Source of the DNA: Guptibacillus hwajinpoensis
Lineage (GTDB): Bacteria; Bacillota; Bacilli; Bacillales; Guptibacillaceae
Reading direction: 5' to 3'
Assembly (NCBI RefSeq): GCF_020171785.1
Contig: NZ_JAIVAE010000007.1
Location: 124,001-188,000, forward strand
Length of the DNA: 64,000 nt
A program made the translations under genes and the position numbers. Position 1 is the first letter of the stretch; each line of letters begins with the position of its first letter. Below, one piece after another: positions 43,496-52,556 of the stretch. The notes beneath the pieces are model-generated. The model worked only from the letters and a program-made list of their open reading frames with translations. It was not told where the DNA came from and made no database searches.

Positions 43496-44167
43496 ATGAA
43501 CGTTAAACAAAAATGTGCTAATGCAGCGCTAGCATACATAACAGATGAAACCATCATCGGTCTTGGTGGAGGAAGTACAATTGGTTATTTAATTGATTTT
43601 ATTAAGGAAGAAAAGTTAAATGTAAAAGTGGTAACGCCATCTCTAAAAACGAAGCATCTATGCGTAAATCAGGGACTCGAAGTGTTACCAACAAGTACCG
43701 TTGAGGAAGTAGATGTTGCATTTGATGGGTGTGATGAGGTTGATGAGAATTTGCATGCACTGAAGAGCGGAGGAGGCATTCATACGCAGGAAAAACTCAT
43801 TGCGCATATGGCAAAAGAATATATATTGCTTGTTGATGATTCGAAAGTTGTGCCAGAGTTAACTTACAGGCATCCAGTCGTGCTTGAAATCTTGCAGGAT
43901 TCACTATCATTAGTCTTAAGAAAAGTGAGCGAAATGGATGGAAAGGCAGAAGTACGTTCAAGTTCTTCGAAGGATGGCTATACCGTTAGCGATTATGGAA
44001 ATTTTTTAGTGGATGTGTGGTTTGAGGAGGGGCGAAATGGTAGGCAACTTGAAACAAATCTGAAAGAAATACCTGGTGTACTTGATGTGTCGCTCTTTAC
44101 AACGGTAGTGTCAAAAGCATTAGTGGCTAGTGAAGGAGGAATTCACGAGATTTCAAAAAGAGATTAA
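43496..44167 (+). CDS. rpiA: Ribose-5-phosphate isomerase A
   Basis: This 223-residue enzyme interconverts ribose 5-phosphate and ribulose 5-phosphate in the pentose phosphate pathway. Family motifs are IGLGGGSTIGYLI (about 20-32), VAFDGCDEVDENLHALKSGGG (about 80-100, with the catalytic Asp and Lys residues) and LLVDDSKVV. Length is normal for RpiA. Many bacilli carry RpiB instead or in addition. It is monocistronic, with AAGGTAAGG upstream and an imperfect hairpin downstream. Confidence 0.9.
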   Translation: MNVKQKCANAALAYITDETIIGLGGGSTIGYLIDFIKEEKLNVKVVTPSLKTKHLCVNQGLEVLPTSTVEEVDVAFDGCDEVDENLHALKSGGGIHTQEKLIAHMAKEYILLVDDSKVVPELTYRHPVVLEILQDSLSLVLRKVSEMDGKAEVRSSSSKDGYTVSDYGNFLVDVWFEEGRNGRQLETNLKEIPGVLDVSLFTTVVSKALVASEGGIHEISKRD

Positions 44168-44186
44168 CGATCCTAAATGAAAAAAG

Positions 44187-44224
44187 GTGCCTGTCACTCC
44201 TTGCTAACTAGGAGGACGAGGCAC
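44187..44224. terminator. Imperfect terminator hairpin between rpiA and the HxlR gene
   Basis: Arms 44187-44200 and 44211-44224 pair with two bulges around a ten-base loop. A T-rich stretch follows on the right and an A run precedes it on the left. It may serve both convergent genes. Confidence 0.6.
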
Positions 44225-44227
44225 TTA

Positions 44228-44557
44228 TTATTTTTGATTTTCTGTCCCCCACAAATGCATCTGCTCTAAAATTGGCATTAACGTTTTCCCTTTTTCCGTT
44301 ATGGAATATTCCACTTTTGGAGGAACGGTATTTTCTTGTTTGCGATCGATGAAGCCCTCTTCTTCTAATTCTTTTAACTGCTGACTCATCACTTTATGTG
44401 TGACTCCCGGTAGTAACTGGCGTAATTCATTGTAGCGAAAACTGCCATCAACACCGAGGTGCCATAAGATGACTGTTTTCCATTTGCCACCGATTTTCTT
44501 TAGCGTATATTCAATCGAGCATTTCAATTTTCCGTTTTGGTCGACTGGAGAAGTCAT
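44228..44557 (-). CDS. HxlR family transcriptional regulator
   Basis: This is a 109-residue winged-helix regulator. The HxlR pattern is clear: CSIEYTLKKIGGKWKTVILWHL (about 12-33), RYNELRQLLPGVTHKVMSQQLKELEEEGFI and YSITEKGKTLMPIL. A single Cys near residue 12 is in the position used for redox or aldehyde sensing in some relatives such as HypR and YodB. It is divergent from a VOC-family gene across 139 bases, so regulation of that gene is likely. Confidence 0.88.
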   Translation of the reverse strand: MTSPVDQNGKLKCSIEYTLKKIGGKWKTVILWHLGVDGSFRYNELRQLLPGVTHKVMSQQLKELEEEGFIDRKQENTVPPKVEYSITEKGKTLMPILEQMHLWGTENQK

Positions 44558-44612
44558 TTTGGGTCGACTCCTTTCTTACCTTTTGGTTAGTATCGTACAA
44601 AAAAGTGCGGTC

Positions 44613-44641
44613 TTACATGATTTTTTTGTTCTCCGTATAAT
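44613..44641 (+). promoter_or_regulatory. Sigma-A promoter of the VOC gene
   Basis: TTACAT at 44613-44618 and TATAAT at 44636-44641 are separated by 17 bases. Transcription should start near 44648. HxlR probably binds in this region, but I could not define a clear operator. Confidence 0.65.
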
Positions 44642-44696
44642 AAACGTGTGTTGTCAGAACATAATCATGATCATCACTAAGGAGGAGTACAAAACT

Positions 44697-45191
44697 ATGT
44701 TACCATATCCACGAAGTTTTTCTCATATCGGACTATCTGTCCCAAACCTTGAAGAGGCGATTAAATTTTATAAGGAAGTATTCGGATGGTATATTTTGAT
44801 GGAGCCGTCTGATGTACAAAATGACGATTCTGCAATCGGTCAAATGTGCCGTGACGTCTTTGGCGACGATTGGGATACGTTCCGAATTGCTCACCTCTCA
44901 ACAGGAGATAAAATTGGAGTTGAAATGTTTGAGTTTCCAGAAAACAAAAAGCCAGAAAACAACTTCGAATACTGGAAGACAGGCATTTTCCATTTCTGTA
45001 TTCAGGATCCTGATGTCGAAGGAATGGTTGAGAAAATCGTACAGCACGGTGGGAAGCAACGTATGCCGATCCGCGAGTACTATCCTGGCGAAAAGCCATA
45101 CCGCATGGTCTATGTAGAAGATCCATTTGGCAACATTTTCGAAATCTATTCTCATAGCTATGAGCTGACTTATTCTGATGGTGCTTATTAA
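44697..45191 (+). CDS. VOC (glyoxalase/dioxygenase-like) family protein
   Basis: This 164-residue protein has a vicinal oxygen chelate fold. FSHIGLSVPNLEEAIKFYKEVFGW (about 8-31) gives the first metal His, FHFCIQDPDVEGMVEKI near 99-115 the second, and VYVEDPFGNIFEIYSHSYE near 140-158 the Glu. Such proteins may be glyoxalases, ring dioxygenases or resistance proteins, and the substrate is unknown. AAGGAGGA at 44679-44686 fixes the ATG at 44697; longer in-frame extension runs through the promoter and the HxlR gene. It probably responds to the same stress as the divergent HxlR regulator. Confidence 0.86.
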   Translation: MLPYPRSFSHIGLSVPNLEEAIKFYKEVFGWYILMEPSDVQNDDSAIGQMCRDVFGDDWDTFRIAHLSTGDKIGVEMFEFPENKKPENNFEYWKTGIFHFCIQDPDVEGMVEKIVQHGGKQRMPIREYYPGEKPYRMVYVEDPFGNIFEIYSHSYELTYSDGAY

Positions 45192-45202
45192 TTAGAATGA
45201 AG

Positions 45203-45233
45203 AAGAACCAAGAGACTTATTCCCTTGGTTCTT
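45203..45233 (+). terminator. Rho-independent terminator of the VOC gene
   Basis: A ten-base-pair stem (45203-45212 with 45224-45233) closes an 11-base loop and runs into a TTTTTT tract. Confidence 0.85.
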
Positions 45234-45329
45234 TTTTCATATGTTAAATACCTACGTAGTTAAAAGAAGAGAAAAGTAGAGGAATGAAATCAATATGTTT
45301 ACTTAAGGAGAAGGGTTTCTTTCGTGATT

Positions 45330-46313
45330 TTACTTTAATGCTTGATCAAGCGTTTCAAGATTTGTACGCATTAAGCTAAAGTAATCTTCTTTGTTGTTAA
45401 TATCTTCCTCAGTAAGAACAGATAAATTGTGAAGACGAAGCGCTTTTGCTCCAATTTCGGATTGGAGGCTTTGGGCCACCTTAGGCGTGACGTTTTGTTC
45501 GAACAATACATAATACAACTTTTTCTCCTTAGCCATATGTATAATTTCTTCAAGCGCTTTTTGAGATGGCTCATTTGACGGAGAAAGCCCTGAAATCGCA
45601 ATTTGATGAATGCCATAACGATTTTCCCAGTACCCGTAAGCAGCATGAGAAACAATCATTTCAGGATGATCTTTGGAATCCACTAAACTAGCAAATTCTT
45701 TATCTAGTTTCGTTAAATCGTTTTTAACTTTTTGAAAGTTGGCTTCGAAATCCTCTTTTGCATCTGGATGAAGTTTAATCAATGTTTCTTTAATGTTCTC
45801 CGCCATTTCTATCGCTTTATTAGGGTCAAGCCATACGTGAGGATCTTCATCACCGTGGTGATGCTCATCCGAGTGTTCCTCTTCAGAGTGCTCTTCGTGT
45901 TCTGCTTCCGAATGCTCTGCATGTTCTTCACTATGTTCTAAGGTTTTAATTCCTGATGAAGCTTCAATAATCTCTACATCACCTACCGAATCAGCAATAG
46001 CTTCAGCATAGCTTTCCATTCCTAATCCGTTATAGATAAAGGCATCGGCTTTTGCAATCTTAATCATCGTTTGTGTCGTTGGTTCGTATGTGTGTGCATC
46101 CGATCCAGGTGGTAAAACCGAAACAACATCAACATGTTCCCCACCTATTTTCCTTGTGAAATCTTCAATTGGAAACAACGTTGTATAAATACTTAGTTTC
46201 TTTTCTTCACTACTTTCATTCGAAGCAGTCGTACTCGTTTCTTTCCCCCCACACGCAGCTAATACCAAGACAGTCATCAAGCATAATAAAATTTTGCCGT
46301 AATTTAAATTCAA
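45330..46313 (-). CDS. Zinc ABC transporter substrate-binding lipoprotein (ZnuA/AdcA type)
   Basis: This is a 327-residue extracellular zinc receptor of the cluster A-I binding proteins. The signal peptide ends in LAAC with the lipidated Cys at 21. The metal site is visible as His in GSDAHTYEPT, the acidic His-rich loop (about 128-160, rich in EHSEEH repeats), His in DPHVWLDP, His in VSHAAYGYW, and a later acidic ligand. Two Zur boxes lie directly upstream. No permease or ATPase gene accompanies it, so it must use partners encoded elsewhere. The start ATG is at 46313 with an AT-rich spacer and a GAGGGGG site. Confidence 0.92.
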   Translation of the reverse strand: MNLNYGKILLCLMTVLVLAACGGKETSTTASNESSEEKKLSIYTTLFPIEDFTRKIGGEHVDVVSVLPPGSDAHTYEPTTQTMIKIAKADAFIYNGLGMESYAEAIADSVGDVEIIEASSGIKTLEHSEEHAEHSEAEHEEHSEEEHSDEHHHGDEDPHVWLDPNKAIEMAENIKETLIKLHPDAKEDFEANFQKVKNDLTKLDKEFASLVDSKDHPEMIVSHAAYGYWENRYGIHQIAISGLSPSNEPSQKALEEIIHMAKEKKLYYVLFEQNVTPKVAQSLQSEIGAKALRLHNLSVLTEEDINNKEDYFSLMRTNLETLDQALK

Positions 46314-46347
46314 ACTATTTCCCCCTCGTAAAATTCTATTTTTAATA

Positions 46348-46368
46348 TTATCGTAATGTTTTCGATTT
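46348..46368. promoter_or_regulatory. Zur box 1, upstream of the zinc-binding lipoprotein
   Basis: This 21-base element matches the Bacillus Zur consensus (AAATCGTAAT-N-ATTACGATTT) at 16 of the 20 specified positions. It lies 35 bases from the start codon of the leftward gene. Confidence 0.65.
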
Positions 46369-46370
46369 GT

Positions 46371-46391
46371 AAATCGATATCATTACGTTTT
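46371..46391. promoter_or_regulatory. Zur box 2, upstream of the zinc-binding lipoprotein
   Basis: This element matches the Zur consensus at 17 of 20 specified positions and is two bases from box 1. The tandem pair suggests graded or tight zinc repression of the receptor gene. Confidence 0.68.
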
Positions 46392-46510
46392 GTGTTAAGG
46401 TATTTAGAGTCGAATGGATAGGGGGGATGAAGCATATCTCTTTCTTTTATTTCATACAAAATCAATTTGCGATGATCGATTGCATTATAAATTTATCTAG
46501 TATACAATAC

Positions 46511-46531
46511 AAATCGTAATAGTTACGATTT
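46511..46531 (+). promoter_or_regulatory. Zur box 3, upstream of the FAD-dependent oxidoreductase
   Basis: The element matches the Zur consensus at 19 of 20 specified positions, with arms AAATCGTAAT and GTTACGATTT around one base. It ends 13 bases before the ATG at 46545, between promoter and ribosome binding site. Confidence 0.88.
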
Positions 46532-46544
46532 GTGGGGTGGTTAT

Positions 46545-47696
46545 ATGTATGAATGGATTATTATAGGTGGAGGTATTCACGGTTGTACGATCGCAACGTC
46601 CCTTATAAAAAGCGGAAAAGTAAAAAAAGAGGAGATTTTAATCATTGATCCTCATTCCGGACCTCTTGAAAGGTGGAAAGAGAGAACCAAGCGCATACAG
46701 ATGCCGTTTCTTCGATCTCCTTCTGTTCACCACATTGATGTATCTCCTTTCAGTTTAGACAAATATGCGAAAAAGAGGAATTATGACAACCCTTTTTACG
46801 GTTACTATGATCGCCCCTCATTAGGTCTCTTCAATCAACATGCAGCTTCCGTTTTTGAAGAAGCTTGCTTACAAGGTAGTTGGTGTCAAGCGAAGGTGAA
46901 GAAAATGAAGAAACAAGGACCATTTTGGGAAATTGAAACGGATGATCACCGCATTTATTATACAAGAAATTGTGTTATCGCAATCGGTAATAATGAACTG
47001 CATTATCCGCCATGGGCAACTGAATGGAACAATGGGTATCACATTTTTGATTCTGAACTAAACATGGACCACTTAAAGCCACCTTTTTTAATTATTGGAG
47101 GTGGAATTACGGCAGCCCATACAGCTATTGGTCTATCTGATCGATTTCCTGGTCAAGTCACATTAATGTCTCGTCATCCATTTCGTGTACATAACTTTGA
47201 CAGCGATCCTGGGTGGCTTGGGCCTAAATATTTGGACGCTTATTCACAGGTTAAGAACTATGATGTTAGAAGAAAGATGATTCATCAAGCAAGACATCGT
47301 GGCTCCATTCCTTCTGAACTTTACAGTCGATTGCATCACTTAAAAAAACAAGGGAAATTATCGATTGTTCAAAATGAAATTCAAACTGTTTCTAGTGAAT
47401 CCAATGAATTAATGACAAAAGAATCAATCGTTTATCAACCAGCCACTGTGCTTTTTGCTACAGGGTTTGAACGAGCGTTAACAAAGCAACGTTGGCTTCT
47501 TCAATTAATCGCTAAAGAAGACCTTACGTGTGCTAATTGCGGTTATCCAATTGTGGAAGAAAGCCTGGAATGGTGCCCCCACCTATTTGTTATGGGTCCT
47601 CTTGCGGAGCTTGAGATCGGTCCAGCTTCACGCAATATTATTGGAGCGAGGAAAGCGACAGAACGAATTATGAAAAGCACACATTTTAAATCGTAA
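46545..47696 (+). CDS. FAD/NAD(P)-binding oxidoreductase under Zur control
   Basis: This 383-residue protein is a flavoprotein with two dinucleotide-binding motifs: [13 protein letters not shown] at the N terminus and [17 protein letters not shown] near residue 180. It resembles flavin-containing and N-hydroxylating monooxygenases (SidA/IucD-like) in layout. A CxxC (TCANCG, near 330) and a further Cys nearby might bind metal. The ATG at 46545 follows GGGGTGG; an upstream TTG at 46530 lies inside the Zur box. Zur control means it is made under zinc starvation. Its reaction is unknown; a role in sparing zinc or making a metallophore is only speculation. Confidence 0.78.
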   Translation: MYEWIIIGGGIHGCTIATSLIKSGKVKKEEILIIDPHSGPLERWKERTKRIQMPFLRSPSVHHIDVSPFSLDKYAKKRNYDNPFYGYYDRPSLGLFNQHAASVFEEACLQGSWCQAKVKKMKKQGPFWEIETDDHRIYYTRNCVIAIGNNELHYPPWATEWNNGYHIFDSELNMDHLKPPFLIIGGGITAAHTAIGLSDRFPGQVTLMSRHPFRVHNFDSDPGWLGPKYLDAYSQVKNYDVRRKMIHQARHRGSIPSELYSRLHHLKKQGKLSIVQNEIQTVSSESNELMTKESIVYQPATVLFATGFERALTKQRWLLQLIAKEDLTCANCGYPIVEESLEWCPHLFVMGPLAELEIGPASRNIIGARKATERIMKSTHFKS

Positions 47697-47708
47697 TAAT
47701 TTTGATTT
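47688..47708 (+). promoter_or_regulatory. Zur box 4, upstream of the COG0523-rpsN pair
   Basis: The element matches the Zur consensus at 18 of 20 specified positions. It overlaps the last codons of the oxidoreductase gene, so the next two genes may have their own zinc-regulated promoter within that gene. Confidence 0.78.
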
Positions 47709-47722
47709 GTAGGATGGAAGGT

Positions 47723-48898
47723 ATGACCAACAAAGTTCCAGTGACAGTGTTAAGTGGATATTTGGGATCTGGTAAAACGACGTTACTAAATCATATTCTA
47801 GCAAATCGAGAGAAACGTCGGATTGCTGTGATCGTCAACGATATGAGTGAAATTAATATTGATGCAGAACTCATTAAAAGTGGTTTTGCTCGAACTGATG
47901 AAAAGTTGGTGGAACTTCATAATGGATGTATTTGCTGTACGTTAAGAGAGGATTTGATGATTGAAGTTAAAAAATTGGTGGAAGGAGGGGAGATTGATTA
48001 TCTGGTTATTGAATCAACAGGCATTTCGGAACCGGTTCCCGTCGCTCAAACCTTTACATATATGGACGAGGCGTTAGGCATTGACCTTAGTCGATTGTGC
48101 AGGTTAGATACAATGGTTACCGTCGTTGATGGTAATCGATTCTGGCATGACTATCATTCAGGAGACTCTTTATTAGATCGTGAGGAAGAAGCGTCAGTGG
48201 ATGACGAGCGTGAAGTGGTGGATTTATTAATTAATCAAATTGAATTTGCAAATGTTCTATTGCTTAATAAAACGGATTTAATGGATAAAAGAACAATAGG
48301 TAAATTAGTCTCCGTCTTAAGTACACTTAACCCTGATGCCATTATTGTACCAACCACTCATGCCAACCTTTCGCTTGATCAAGTGCTCAACACAAAGTTA
48401 TTCAACTTTGAAGCTGCAAGTCAGAGCGCTGGATGGATCAAGGAACTTAATAACGAACATATTCCCGAAACGGAAGAATACGGTATATCTTCTTTTGTGT
48501 ATCGGAGGAAGCGGCCTTTTCATCCTGGGAGGTGGCTATCTTGGCTTGAACAATGGCCAGACGAAATTGTGCGCGCAAAGGGTTTTTTCTGGCTTGCTTC
48601 ACGAAATGATGTCACAGGATTATTGTCTCAAGCAGGTCCATCCCTCAGTATTGAAGCGGCTGGGAACGGGATTGCAACCTACTCGATTGAAGAGAAAAAA
48701 CAGTTGATTCATGAAGCTCCTGAACTACTAGAACGATGGGATGATCTTCACGGCGATCGCATGACGGAACTTGTGATGATTGGTCTTCATTTGGACCAGG
48801 AGCAAATCGAACAGTCGCTTGATCATTGTCTATTGACTGATGATGAGATGGAGGAAGATTGGACGACATTCCCTGATACATTACCAAAATACCACTAA
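47723..48898 (+). CDS. CobW/COG0523 family GTP-dependent metallochaperone
   Basis: This is a 391-residue G3E-family GTPase. The Walker A motif GYLGSGKTT is at 12-20, the family metal site CICC at 69-72, and the base-recognition motif NKTD near 180. A C-terminal CobW_C domain (about 260-360, with [19 protein letters not shown]) completes it. Members under Zur control deliver zinc to enzymes when zinc is scarce. Overlap of a Zur box with its upstream region supports this role. I place the start at 47723, with AGGA eight bases upstream. The rpsN gene follows 15 bases after. Confidence 0.9.
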   Translation: MTNKVPVTVLSGYLGSGKTTLLNHILANREKRRIAVIVNDMSEINIDAELIKSGFARTDEKLVELHNGCICCTLREDLMIEVKKLVEGGEIDYLVIESTGISEPVPVAQTFTYMDEALGIDLSRLCRLDTMVTVVDGNRFWHDYHSGDSLLDREEEASVDDEREVVDLLINQIEFANVLLLNKTDLMDKRTIGKLVSVLSTLNPDAIIVPTTHANLSLDQVLNTKLFNFEAASQSAGWIKELNNEHIPETEEYGISSFVYRRKRPFHPGRWLSWLEQWPDEIVRAKGFFWLASRNDVTGLLSQAGPSLSIEAAGNGIATYSIEEKKQLIHEAPELLERWDDLHGDRMTELVMIGLHLDQEQIEQSLDHCLLTDDEMEEDWTTFPDTLPKYH

Positions 48899-48913
48899 GA
48901 GAGGAAGAGTTAG

Positions 48914-49183
48914 ATGGCTAAAAAATCTAAAGTTGCGAAAGAAAAGAAACGTCAAGAGCTTGTTCAACAATACGCTCAAATTCGAAAAGAGTTAAAAGCA
49001 AAAGGAGATTATGAAGCACTGCGTAAGCTGCCTCGTGATTCTTCACCAACTCGTCTTACAAATCGTTGTGAAGTGACAGGGAGACCAAGAGCATATCTAA
49101 GAAAGTTCAAGATGTCCCGAATTGCGTTTCGTGAGTATGCTCATAAAGGACAAATCCCTGGCGTGAAAAAATCTAGCTGGTAA
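48914..49183 (+). CDS. rpsN: 30S ribosomal protein S14, zinc-independent form
   Basis: This is an 89-residue S14 protein. The conserved C-terminal part [20 protein letters not shown] is present, but the two CxxC pairs of the zinc-binding form are absent; only one Cys remains. In Bacillus this C- form replaces the zinc form during zinc limitation, freeing zinc. It is encoded 15 bases after the COG0523 gene and behind Zur box 4, which fits exactly. GAGAGGAAGAG precedes the ATG. Confidence 0.95.
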   Translation: MAKKSKVAKEKKRQELVQQYAQIRKELKAKGDYEALRKLPRDSSPTRLTNRCEVTGRPRAYLRKFKMSRIAFREYAHKGQIPGVKKSSW

Positions 49184-49218
49184 AAAGGTGAAATGGGTGT
49201 AAAATACAAGTGGAAAAC

Positions 49219-49248
49219 AAGTGACCTCTTATGATTAAGAGGTCACTT
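49219..49248. terminator. Rho-independent terminator after rpsN
   Basis: A perfect 13-base-pair stem (49219-49231 with 49236-49248) closes a TGAT loop. It separates rpsN from the convergent aminotransferase gene. The T run is short. Confidence 0.78.
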
Positions 49249-49296
49249 CTGTTTAAACAAAGCTAAAAAAAGATCATGTCAAAAAAGATAGAATAC

Positions 49297-50502
49297 CTAT
49301 TGATGGATCTTTTCCAAATCCAGTTCAGCTGCCTCTTGAAACACGTCAACCAAAATCTCCATCCCTTTCTCAATTTTATCCTGAGTGGAATGCGTGAAAT
49401 TCAATCGCATTGTATTTTGCTTTGCATCAGCTACATAAAAAGGTGCGCCAGGAACGTAGGCAGCGCCTTTTTTTACAGCTGTATTTAATAAAAGGGTCGT
49501 ATTAATGTCTTCCGGTAATTCTACCCAAAAGAACATCCCACCTTTAGGTACTGTATAGGAAAGACCAGGTAGTTCTGCTTGATCAAGCAAACGCTGCATC
49601 ACTTTCATGCGCTCATAATAGGTGCGTCTTAAGTTTTGGATATGACCGTTCAAATCAAAGTCGGTACAAAGGTGATAGAGGGCATGATGGGCTAGAGAGT
49701 TTGAATGCAAATCGGCTGCTTGCTTTGCCTGCGCCATAATGCGGATGATTTGATGTGGGCCTTTGATCCATCCTGTTCGTAACGCAGGCACCACCGTTTT
49801 CGAAAAGGTACTCGTATAGACGGTGTGCGAGCCATCGTCTAACGCTGAGATTGGTGTGTAGGTTTGACTACTATCAAATTTGATCTCACCATAAGGATCA
49901 TCTTCAAAAATGATAACTTTCTTTCGAATGGCCGTGTCTAAGAGATGCTGTCGTCTTTCTAACGACCATACTTTTCCCATTGGATTAGAGAAGGTAGGGA
50001 CAACGTACACACACTTTGGCTTGTACTTTTTCATTTTATAATTTAGATCCTCGGGGACCATCCCATGCTCGTCTGTTTCAACCGGAATAATCTTTACTTC
50101 ATAGGACTGAAACACTTGAACAGCTGCTAGATAGGTAGGATTTTCAGTTAGAACGATGTCACCAGGGTTGAACATGACCCGTGCAAATAAATCGATTGCT
50201 TGTTGAGAGCCGGTAGTAAGCATAATGTCTTCTACGCTTGAAGCAATTCCTTTCTTACCCATACGATCCACAAGCACTTCACGAAGTGGGGCATACCCCT
50301 CTGTGGCGTCGTATTGAAATGCTTTTCCACCAGAATCAAATGTCTTTGTGAACGCATTTTGTACGGCTTCTACAGGGAACAGTTCGTCATCCGGTAATCC
50401 CCCTGCAAACGAAATAACATCTCCTTTATTCGTGATTTTTAGTATATCTCGTACCGCTGATGATTGAAGATGCTGTACTCTTTTAGCAAACCCGTACCTC
50501 AT
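49297..50502 (-). CDS. PLP-dependent aminotransferase (class I/II)
   Basis: This is a 401-residue fold-type I aminotransferase of the branch that includes 2-aminoadipate transaminase (LysN) and the catalytic domains of MocR regulators. ISFAGGLPDDELFP (about 30-43), TTGSQQAIDLFARVM and FEDDPYGEI lead to the PLP-binding Lys in STFSKTVVPALRTGW (about 235). No DNA-binding domain is present, so it is an enzyme rather than a MocR regulator. Substrate specificity cannot be assigned. AAGGAAGG precedes the ATG. Confidence 0.88.
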   Translation of the reverse strand: MRYGFAKRVQHLQSSAVRDILKITNKGDVISFAGGLPDDELFPVEAVQNAFTKTFDSGGKAFQYDATEGYAPLREVLVDRMGKKGIASSVEDIMLTTGSQQAIDLFARVMFNPGDIVLTENPTYLAAVQVFQSYEVKIIPVETDEHGMVPEDLNYKMKKYKPKCVYVVPTFSNPMGKVWSLERRQHLLDTAIRKKVIIFEDDPYGEIKFDSSQTYTPISALDDGSHTVYTSTFSKTVVPALRTGWIKGPHQIIRIMAQAKQAADLHSNSLAHHALYHLCTDFDLNGHIQNLRRTYYERMKVMQRLLDQAELPGLSYTVPKGGMFFWVELPEDINTTLLLNTAVKKGAAYVPGAPFYVADAKQNTMRLNFTHSTQDKIEKGMEILVDVFQEAAELDLEKIHQ

Positions 50503-50621
50503 GACTAAAACGCCTTCCTTTGTTTTAATATTTAAAATATTATTATTATAGCATTTTAATGCGGTGAAAGGCTAGTGTGTTTCGTGTGAAATAAAGCTAT
50601 TGCGTAAAGTGAAGAACGAGA

Positions 50622-50653
50622 AAAAGCATAAAGCTAATTAGCTTCATGCTTTT
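50622..50653 (-). terminator. Terminator of the M4 protease gene
   Basis: A stem of 8 plus 5 base pairs with one mismatch closes an AATT loop. Read leftward, it is followed by a run of five Ts, so it ends the protease transcript. Confidence 0.8.
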
Positions 50654-50669
50654 ATCTTTAATTAGTCTG

Positions 50670-52325
50670 TTATTCTAAAATCCCTACCGAATTAAAACCG
50701 CCTGCAGCTGCTTCAACTTCTGCACTGCCTTCACCGTAAAGGTCAATAGCGGACTGAATGATTGCTTGTCGAGCATCACTGAAGTCGGAGTTAGGTGTGA
50801 GGTATTGAGTCAAAGCACGATAATAGATTTGTCCAAGCTTCTCACGTCCAATGTCCTGTGCAGTTAAGTAAGCGGCGTGATTAATAATGGAAGAATTGAT
50901 GTGAACCCCGCCGTTATCTAAGTCACGAGGTAGATCGTAGAATTCATCCATATGAGAAGGATATTTTCCTTCACCATTTCCATATGGCACATAAGCAGCA
51001 CCAACAGGGTATTTACTAGGATCACTTAAGCTTCTAAGAGAGGTTCGTCCATCTGCAACGGCAGCAGGTGCCATAATGTCTTCTCCAATCTCCCAGTCCG
51101 ATTCATCGATTAATGCCCCGAAGATATCCGAGAAGGCCTCATTCAAAGCACCAGATTGGAAGCGGTAAATAAGGTTAGCTGAATTAGAGGTTACGCCATG
51201 AGTCATTTCATGGGCTGCAACATCCAGGCTAGCGGAAAGAGGAATAAAGAATTCACCATCGCCATCTCCATATACCATGTAGGTCCCGTTCCAGAACGCG
51301 TTGTTGTAATTATCACCATAGTGAACAACTGATTGAATCGGCATACCATTATCGTCGAGTGAGTTCCGTCCATGCTCACTTAAATAATAATCATAGACTT
51401 GTTCAGAATTATAGTGAGCATCCACTGCAGGTTCAGCAAATTCAGATTTGAACGCAGCGCTTTTATTTGAAAAGACCTCGAGGTAGTTTTTGGAGTAATC
51501 ATAGGTAATGATTCCATCTAACCCATCATGACTGTAATCTGCTAGTTGAAAAGTGCTTCCTTCATTTTCAACCTTGTTTTTTGTTACATGTAGAAGACGG
51601 TGATCACCTAGTACGCCGGTACCAGTTCCCGTTTGGGTTTTGTAATGTCCTGCGTCCATAATGGCGTTGTACTGATCCACTACTTTCCCAGAAGTCGCAT
51701 CCACAAACACAAACCAGTTACCAGGCTCATCTCCTAGGAAGTTTACATTCACCTTATAGGTAAGGTGATTTTTACCTTCGAATGGATAAATAACTAACTC
51801 AGAAGTTGGAACTTGATCTAAGGTAGCAGGAGCATTGGTCGAAGATTTTGCGACTTGCAAAGCATCTTCTGTAGAAACGTTAGGCGATGTATTGAGCTTA
51901 CTTGATTCAACTTCTTCATTATAAGCCCCGTTTACGACTGTGATTTCATTGTCCGAATTGTAGTGAACAATAATTTCAGCCCCTTCCACGGGTACACCAT
52001 TCTTTGTTTGATTAAACCTAACGTGAGTCATTCCAAGCTCATCTTTGACTGATTTTTTCTTTTTTAGGTCTGCTTTTGGGTTCTTAATGTTTACTTTTTC
52101 TTTATTTTGTTGCAGGTAGTTTAAGGCATCCTCTGTAGTAGAAGAGGAGCGTTTAACCGCTTGCTTTTCCTTCACAAATAGGGGAACGTTTGCTTTCTCG
52201 TTCCATTGCTTAACGGTATGACTTTCCACTTGAGCAGGCTGTTCAGCTAGAACATTATGATACGGAAGGGAGGCGGTGATTAAAGCAGTTGTCACAACAA
52301 GTGGAGCAATGAACTTTTTATTCAA
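50670..52325 (-). CDS. Secreted M4 neutral metalloprotease (thermolysin/bacillolysin family)
   Basis: This 551-residue preproprotein has a Sec signal peptide (about 1-27), an FTP/PepSY propeptide (about 40-210) and a mature thermolysin-type domain (about 225-551). The zinc site is HEMTH with His372, Glu373 and His376, and the third ligand Glu lies in NEAFSDIFGA. GGVHINS holds the catalytic His. It starts at a TTG (52325) with TAGGAGGAA eight bases upstream. Secretion would supply peptides from extracellular protein. It is monocistronic, with its own terminator. Confidence 0.94.
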   Translation of the reverse strand: MNKKFIAPLVVTTALITASLPYHNVLAEQPAQVESHTVKQWNEKANVPLFVKEKQAVKRSSSTTEDALNYLQQNKEKVNIKNPKADLKKKKSVKDELGMTHVRFNQTKNGVPVEGAEIIVHYNSDNEITVVNGAYNEEVESSKLNTSPNVSTEDALQVAKSSTNAPATLDQVPTSELVIYPFEGKNHLTYKVNVNFLGDEPGNWFVFVDATSGKVVDQYNAIMDAGHYKTQTGTGTGVLGDHRLLHVTKNKVENEGSTFQLADYSHDGLDGIITYDYSKNYLEVFSNKSAAFKSEFAEPAVDAHYNSEQVYDYYLSEHGRNSLDDNGMPIQSVVHYGDNYNNAFWNGTYMVYGDGDGEFFIPLSASLDVAAHEMTHGVTSNSANLIYRFQSGALNEAFSDIFGALIDESDWEIGEDIMAPAAVADGRTSLRSLSDPSKYPVGAAYVPYGNGEGKYPSHMDEFYDLPRDLDNGGVHINSSIINHAAYLTAQDIGREKLGQIYYRALTQYLTPNSDFSDARQAIIQSAIDLYGEGSAEVEAAAGGFNSVGILE

Positions 52326-52556
52326 ATAAATTCCTCCTAATATGTAATCTATTTACAATTATATAAGGAAGAGGAAGGAAACTCATGAGTCGTTGTAATT
52401 ATCTTAAAATATAGAATAATAAGAATTAGTGGTTATTTAGAACTATGATTCTTGGTATGGAAAATTTTATTGAACTCATTTCTTAAAGTAAAAAGGAAAT
52501 GACAAACTTAAGTGGAAGATTGACAATTGGTATGAAAGTGAAGGGGGTGTATGTGC

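Noticed and set aside
44469-44696. N-terminal extension of the VOC protein by 76 residues
   Set aside because: It would run through the HxlR gene and the promoter; the strong AAGGAGGA site points to 44697.
49297-50502. MocR-type transcription regulator
   Set aside because: The protein has only the aminotransferase domain and no N-terminal winged helix.
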